Source of the DNA: Coemansia sp. RSA 1804
Lineage: Eukaryota; Kickxellomycota; Kickxellomycetes; Kickxellales; Kickxellaceae
Length of the DNA stretch: 20,637 bases
Reading direction: 5' to 3'
Assembly: GCA_027578815.1 (NCBI GenBank)
Contig: JANBTH010000325.1
Span: 1 to 20,637, forward strand
Shown here: piece after piece, positions 17,824-20,637 of the stretch
How positions within the stretch are numbered: the stretch's first letter is position 1
Layout: the number at the start of each line of letters is the position of its first letter
Translations under genes and position numbers: made by a program
Notes under the pieces: generated by a model
The model's input: the letters and a program-made list of their open reading frames with translations, nothing else
The model's database searches: none
What the model was told of the DNA's origin: nothing

Positions 17824-18061
17824 CGAACATGGAGGATGCGAGTGGTTTCTATCGCTGCCGGAACAACGTTGCATTCTGCCAATAACAAGCGCAAGACATC
17901 CTTTTTGTGGTGGGAGAGGATCTTCTGCTGCTGCCGCTGTTGTTGTTGTTGTTTATGTCTTTGGTGGTGTGGTTTATTACGGCTGGACCGCAAACCAAGC
18001 TCAGTGGCGGGGAGAGAAAAAGAGGGGATTGAAGGGGCCGATCGTTTTGTGTGAGAACGAA

Positions 18062-18067
18062 AATAAA
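18062..18067 (+). terminator. Polyadenylation signal of the 1004-aa protein gene
   Basis: AATAAA 239 nt downstream of the stop at 17821-17823. A second AATAAA lies at 18457-18462. Assigned by position. Confidence 0.5.
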
Positions 18068-18208
18068 GAAGAGAACCGACAGACCCGCAGAAAAGAGGAT
18101 CAACCAACAAACGGTCCGCCTTTTTTATTCCTATCTTACTTCTCCCCTTTTTTCACCACCGTTGTGCAGGAACCAACCAGCAAAGCCTTGCTTGCGTGGC
18201 CCGCGGGG

Positions 18209-18231
18209 TCTAAGGCGTTCAATCCCTTAGA
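18209..18231 (+). other. Short perfect hairpin
   Basis: TCTAAGG (18209-18215) pairs with CCTTAGA (18225-18231) across a 9-nt loop. The loop resembles a T-loop sequence, but no cloverleaf can be built around it. It lies downstream of the first polyadenylation signal; its role is unknown. Confidence 0.3.
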
Positions 18232-18844
18232 TGCAACTAGCCAACGCTAGCTGCTGTATTTCGCCTATTTTGGAAAATATAGTTGTCGCTTCTTTTCTTC
18301 TACAGCGTGTGGATCAGGCTCTCCAAGTGGCCCGCCTCATCTTGCAATGATGTAAAAACAAAGAATAATTTTGCAACATGGAACCGCTTTCTGTCCAAGT
18401 CCTGAGAAGGCGAGGGGTTTAGACGAAAGAAAAGGAGAGACTATAACGTAAATGTCAATAAAGTGGGGTGGATAATAACAACATCGCTCTGGTTTTTCTT
18501 ATTTTCCTATTTCGTTTTTCTTCTCTGCGAAACCGGCCCAAAAAAGCAGAAGACCGCCAGAAAAGATGGCAACAGCTGGCGCATTAATCCCCCATGCTGT
18601 TTTTGTCTTTTTGTTTTCTTTTTCATTTTTGTAAAAAAAGGTTTGAAGCCTTCATGCTAGCACAGCCAGGGAAAGGCAAGATCTGTCTTCATTTCTCTTT
18701 TCGCATCTAGCCTATGGATCCTTTTTTCTTTTCTTTCTTTTTGTTTCCTAGTACCTTTTTCTATTATTAATATCTAATAACCGATAACCTAATATTCCTC
18801 TATTTCTTACTCTTCTATCGTCCCAAGTGTTTCTCTAGATAGAA

Positions 18845-18978
18845 AGGGGAGGGAGTGAAGAGAAACAAAACAAACCCTTCACCTCCTTTAGAGAACCCGT
18901 TTCCCCCCTCCTTAATTCTCCATTTCATTAGTCTTATCAACCTCTTTCTCATTTTCAGTCTCCCTCTTCCCCTCCCCT
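18845..18978. promoter_or_regulatory. Cluster of STRE-like cores (AGGGG/CCCCT)
   Basis: AGGGG at 18845-18849 and CCCCT at 18905-18909, 18969-18973 and 18974-18978 match the stress response element core of fungal Msn2/4-type zinc-finger factors. All lie 370-500 bp upstream of the arrestin ATG. The region is low-complexity and C/T-rich, so chance matches are likely. Confidence 0.2.
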
Positions 18979-19346
18979 CACTACTGTTCTACGCTGGTGA
19001 AAAAAGGTGGAAATAAAGAGCAGCAGCAGCAGTGGAGATAGGAAGGGTTTTTGTGGTAGAAACGTTCTTTGGAGCAAGTAAACCTGAATATTTTTCTTCT
19101 TCCATTCCTATTTCCTGGTCCCTTCTTTGTCAAAAGCTCCTCGTCTTTTTTACCTTCTTCAAAGGTTGTGGAGGTTATCAAATCCCCTATTGCTTTTCCT
19201 ATCCTGTATTTTACTCTCTCCATCCCCTTGTTGACAAACGGATCCTTTTATCTCTAGATACCTTCATCCTCACCTTTCTCTCTCTTACTCTCACTTTTAT
19301 TCTTCTTTTGAAAGAACATCTTTTTATACATAATCGTATTGGCATA

Positions 19347-20637
19347 ATGGATTCAGCACAGCAACCCGACAACAGCACAGGCATTCGCGTGTGTTTTTCA
19401 AACCAGACAGACGATACGTCGTTGGTTGAGTTGGGCCCCGAAAAGATCCTAAGTGGTAAGTTGTTATAATGCTAGACGGCACACATCTGGTGCTTTGTTT
19501 ATGCTTTTTCCCTGTAGTTCTCTTATTTTAAAAACATGTTAGCATTTTCCTCTTTTTGGACACTGATGCTGGATTAGTGTCTTGGCATTTGTAATACTTT
19601 ATCAACAGCAACATAGAGAATTTGAAGCCAAGCCACATTCCGCCTTTACGTTGCTTTCTATATTACAAGAAATGCCATATTGGAACAATGATGCACTTTT
19701 TTCGTTTTATATTTTAGCAAATGGTATTGCTTTTCCTTTATTCCTATTTTACCATTGGCAAGGATGGTAAAAATTGTGTTGTGTTTTTGTTTTATATCGC
19801 TTTTGTTCTGCCTCTTCGTACATGCCAAATGGATAAACAATGCAGAATGCAAAGCGCAATTGTTCAAAAGGCTTCACATAATTAGATGATGGTGTATATT
19901 TTTCTTTTAGCTTGGACTATTGATGTGTTATATTTGGTTTGTTTTTTAGTTGCAGCGCCTCCAGCGGTGCAAAAGAGAAAACCAACAAAATACAAATACG
20001 CTTGAATGCAAGACAAAAAGACCCACCAAATGGGAACAAGTATGGCTTTCCTTTTCTCCTCCTTCTCCCTTTCTTTCGTTCCTGTGGCGCCGCTTCATTG
20101 TTGCTATGGCCGGCATTTGACGTGGTTTCAAATCGTACAGGCATATTGTGTTTCACTCCTGTTTTTCTTTTAGATCCGGTGGTGGCCGATGCCAAGCAAA
20201 GCCATCGTATCAGACAGTTCACTGTATCTCATCCCTGTCTGTCTAGAAAACTTTTGCACAGGAATGAGTGCGGGAGGTGAAAGGCATACGAGTGGGGGGT
20301 GCATTAGAAGACGCCAGATTCTTGGTGGCCACCTCTATTCAAAACACGTCAATTCAAAAGTATCAGATGGCGTGGGAAGCATACAAACTAATAATGTTCA
20401 CAAACCACCTCTACACAATGGGATCGCAATTCTTCAAAAACATGTAGGGCATGTTGAGATTGAGGAGACGCTAATTACGCAGGCCGAGAGGATCGAGATC
20501 CAGTACCGCGGCGTGGAGATTGTGGGAGGAACGGTGGATGACTTTGACGACGATTACGAAGAGGGGCTGCAGGCACACACGGGAATTCGGGCATTCAACA
20601 AGGTGTACTTTGACGAGCGGCTTGTGGTGTGGCAGCG
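19347..20637 (+). CDS. Alpha-arrestin (ART-type) N-terminal part, cut by window end
   Basis: My model is exon 1 19347-19455 joined to exon 2 20448 to the window end, phase 1, giving 99 complete codons of a protein that continues beyond the window. Joined, the residues read V-E-L-G-P-E-K-I-L-S-G (27-37), then H-V-E-I-E-E-T-L followed by E-R-I-E-I-Q-Y-R-G-V-E-I (50-61) and Y-F-D-E-R-L-V-V-W (90-98). This is the arrestin N-domain pattern: a strand, the L-x-S-G turn, a strand ending in a hydrophobic x-G-V-E, and the Y-F-x-E-x-x-V-x-W strand typical of fungal alpha-arrestins. Between them is an acidic insert (about 66-77). Alpha-arrestins recruit Nedd4/Rsp5-type ubiquitin ligases to plasma-membrane transporters and promote endocytosis. 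The PY motifs and C-domain would lie outside. The start has A at -3 and G at +4, and no upstream ATG lies within 600 nt. The family call rests on a short segment. Confidence 0.68.
19456..20447 (+). other. Intron 1 of the arrestin gene (992 nt)
   Basis: The donor AGTG|GTAAGT is near-perfect and the acceptor reads ATGTAG|GG. Joining restores an arrestin-like strand-turn-strand across the junction (I-L-S-G-H-V-E-I) in the correct phase. A CTAAT candidate branch site lies at about 20388-20392. Unspliced, the frame ends at TAA 19467-19469. Internal frames (for example 19939-20280) show no family resemblance that I trust. Other acceptors in the right phase lead to stops before the arrestin segment. 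Confidence 0.68.

Larger units (their letters stand above)
17824..19346 (+). other. Gene-free region and long leader of the arrestin gene
   Basis: This 1.5-kb stretch has no supportable coding gene. It contains AATAAA at 18062-18067 (3' end of the upstream gene) and again at 18457-18462, a short perfect hairpin at 18209-18231, T/C-rich tracts, and CCCCT/AGGGG cores upstream of the arrestin start. No ATG occurs on + between 18717 and 19346, which suggests a long arrestin 5' leader. Confidence 0.55.

Noticed and set aside
18190..18250. tRNA-like segment around GTTCAATCC
   Set aside because: The B-box-like string is one base short and no acceptor, D or anticodon arms can be drawn; only a simple 7-bp hairpin remains.
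19861..19900. Box C-like ATGATGG in the arrestin intron suggesting a C/D snoRNA
   Set aside because: The box C match is imperfect and no correctly spaced CTGA box D with a terminal stem is present.
19939..20280. A 113-codon + frame that first looked like the N-terminus of the cohesion factor Dcc1 joined to the exon at 19347
   Set aside because: The resemblance was weak, needed a weak AAAAG acceptor or a frameshift, and did not connect to the open frame at the window end. The 19455/20448 junction gives an arrestin N-domain in phase with consensus splice sites.
20277..20307. A possible 31-nt intron linking an exon at 20174 to the final open frame
   Set aside because: Too short for normal splicing and the joined protein has no family resemblance.

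Overview
The window comes from a fungal nuclear genome. The evidence is three recognisable eukaryotic regulatory genes with fungal versions (the Mediator kinase-module subunit MED12/Srb8, a Yap1/Pap1-type AP-1 bZIP factor and an alpha-arrestin), spliceosomal GT-AG introns, AATAAA signals downstream of stops, and long T/C-rich leaders. The low-complexity Ser/Ala/Gly/Asn-rich proteins and the long introns would suit an early-diverging (non-Dikarya) fungus, possibly Kickxellomycotina-like, but that clade guess is an inference with low confidence. There are no mobile elements, rRNA or tRNA genes, or CRISPR arrays that I can support.

Layout. 191-1567 (+): LIN1/CD2BP2-type U5 snRNP protein, apparently without its GYF domain. 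1752-8114 (-): an uninterrupted 2120-aa MED12, convergent with LIN1; the two share a palindromic bidirectional AATAAA site at 1609-1620. 8115-9409: divergent promoter region between MED12 and the bZIP gene. 9410-12078 (+): Yap1/Pap1-like bZIP factor, reconstructed from a 58-nt first exon and a long second exon across a 773-nt intron. 12893-14170 (+): unrecognised nuclear-looking protein with an AT-hook, CDK-type sites and a putative folded core. 14809-17823 (+): unrecognised 1004-aa disordered, phospho-site-rich protein with a C-terminal coiled coil; its leader carries two upstream ORFs. 17824-19346: gene-free, ending in a long ATG-free leader. 19347-window end (+): 5' part of an alpha-arrestin, reconstructed from two exons across a 992-nt intron and cut by the window edge.

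By family, the recognised genes act in RNA splicing (LIN1), global RNA polymerase II control (MED12), oxidative-stress transcription (bZIP) and membrane-protein ubiquitylation/endocytosis (arrestin). They look like independent, separately promoted genes, not a cluster with one function. I do not see a new multi-gene system. The most unusual points are the rearranged cysteine sensor of the bZIP factor, the missing GYF domain, the tandem overlapping uORFs, the very long phase-1 first introns and the two unrecognised nuclear proteins.
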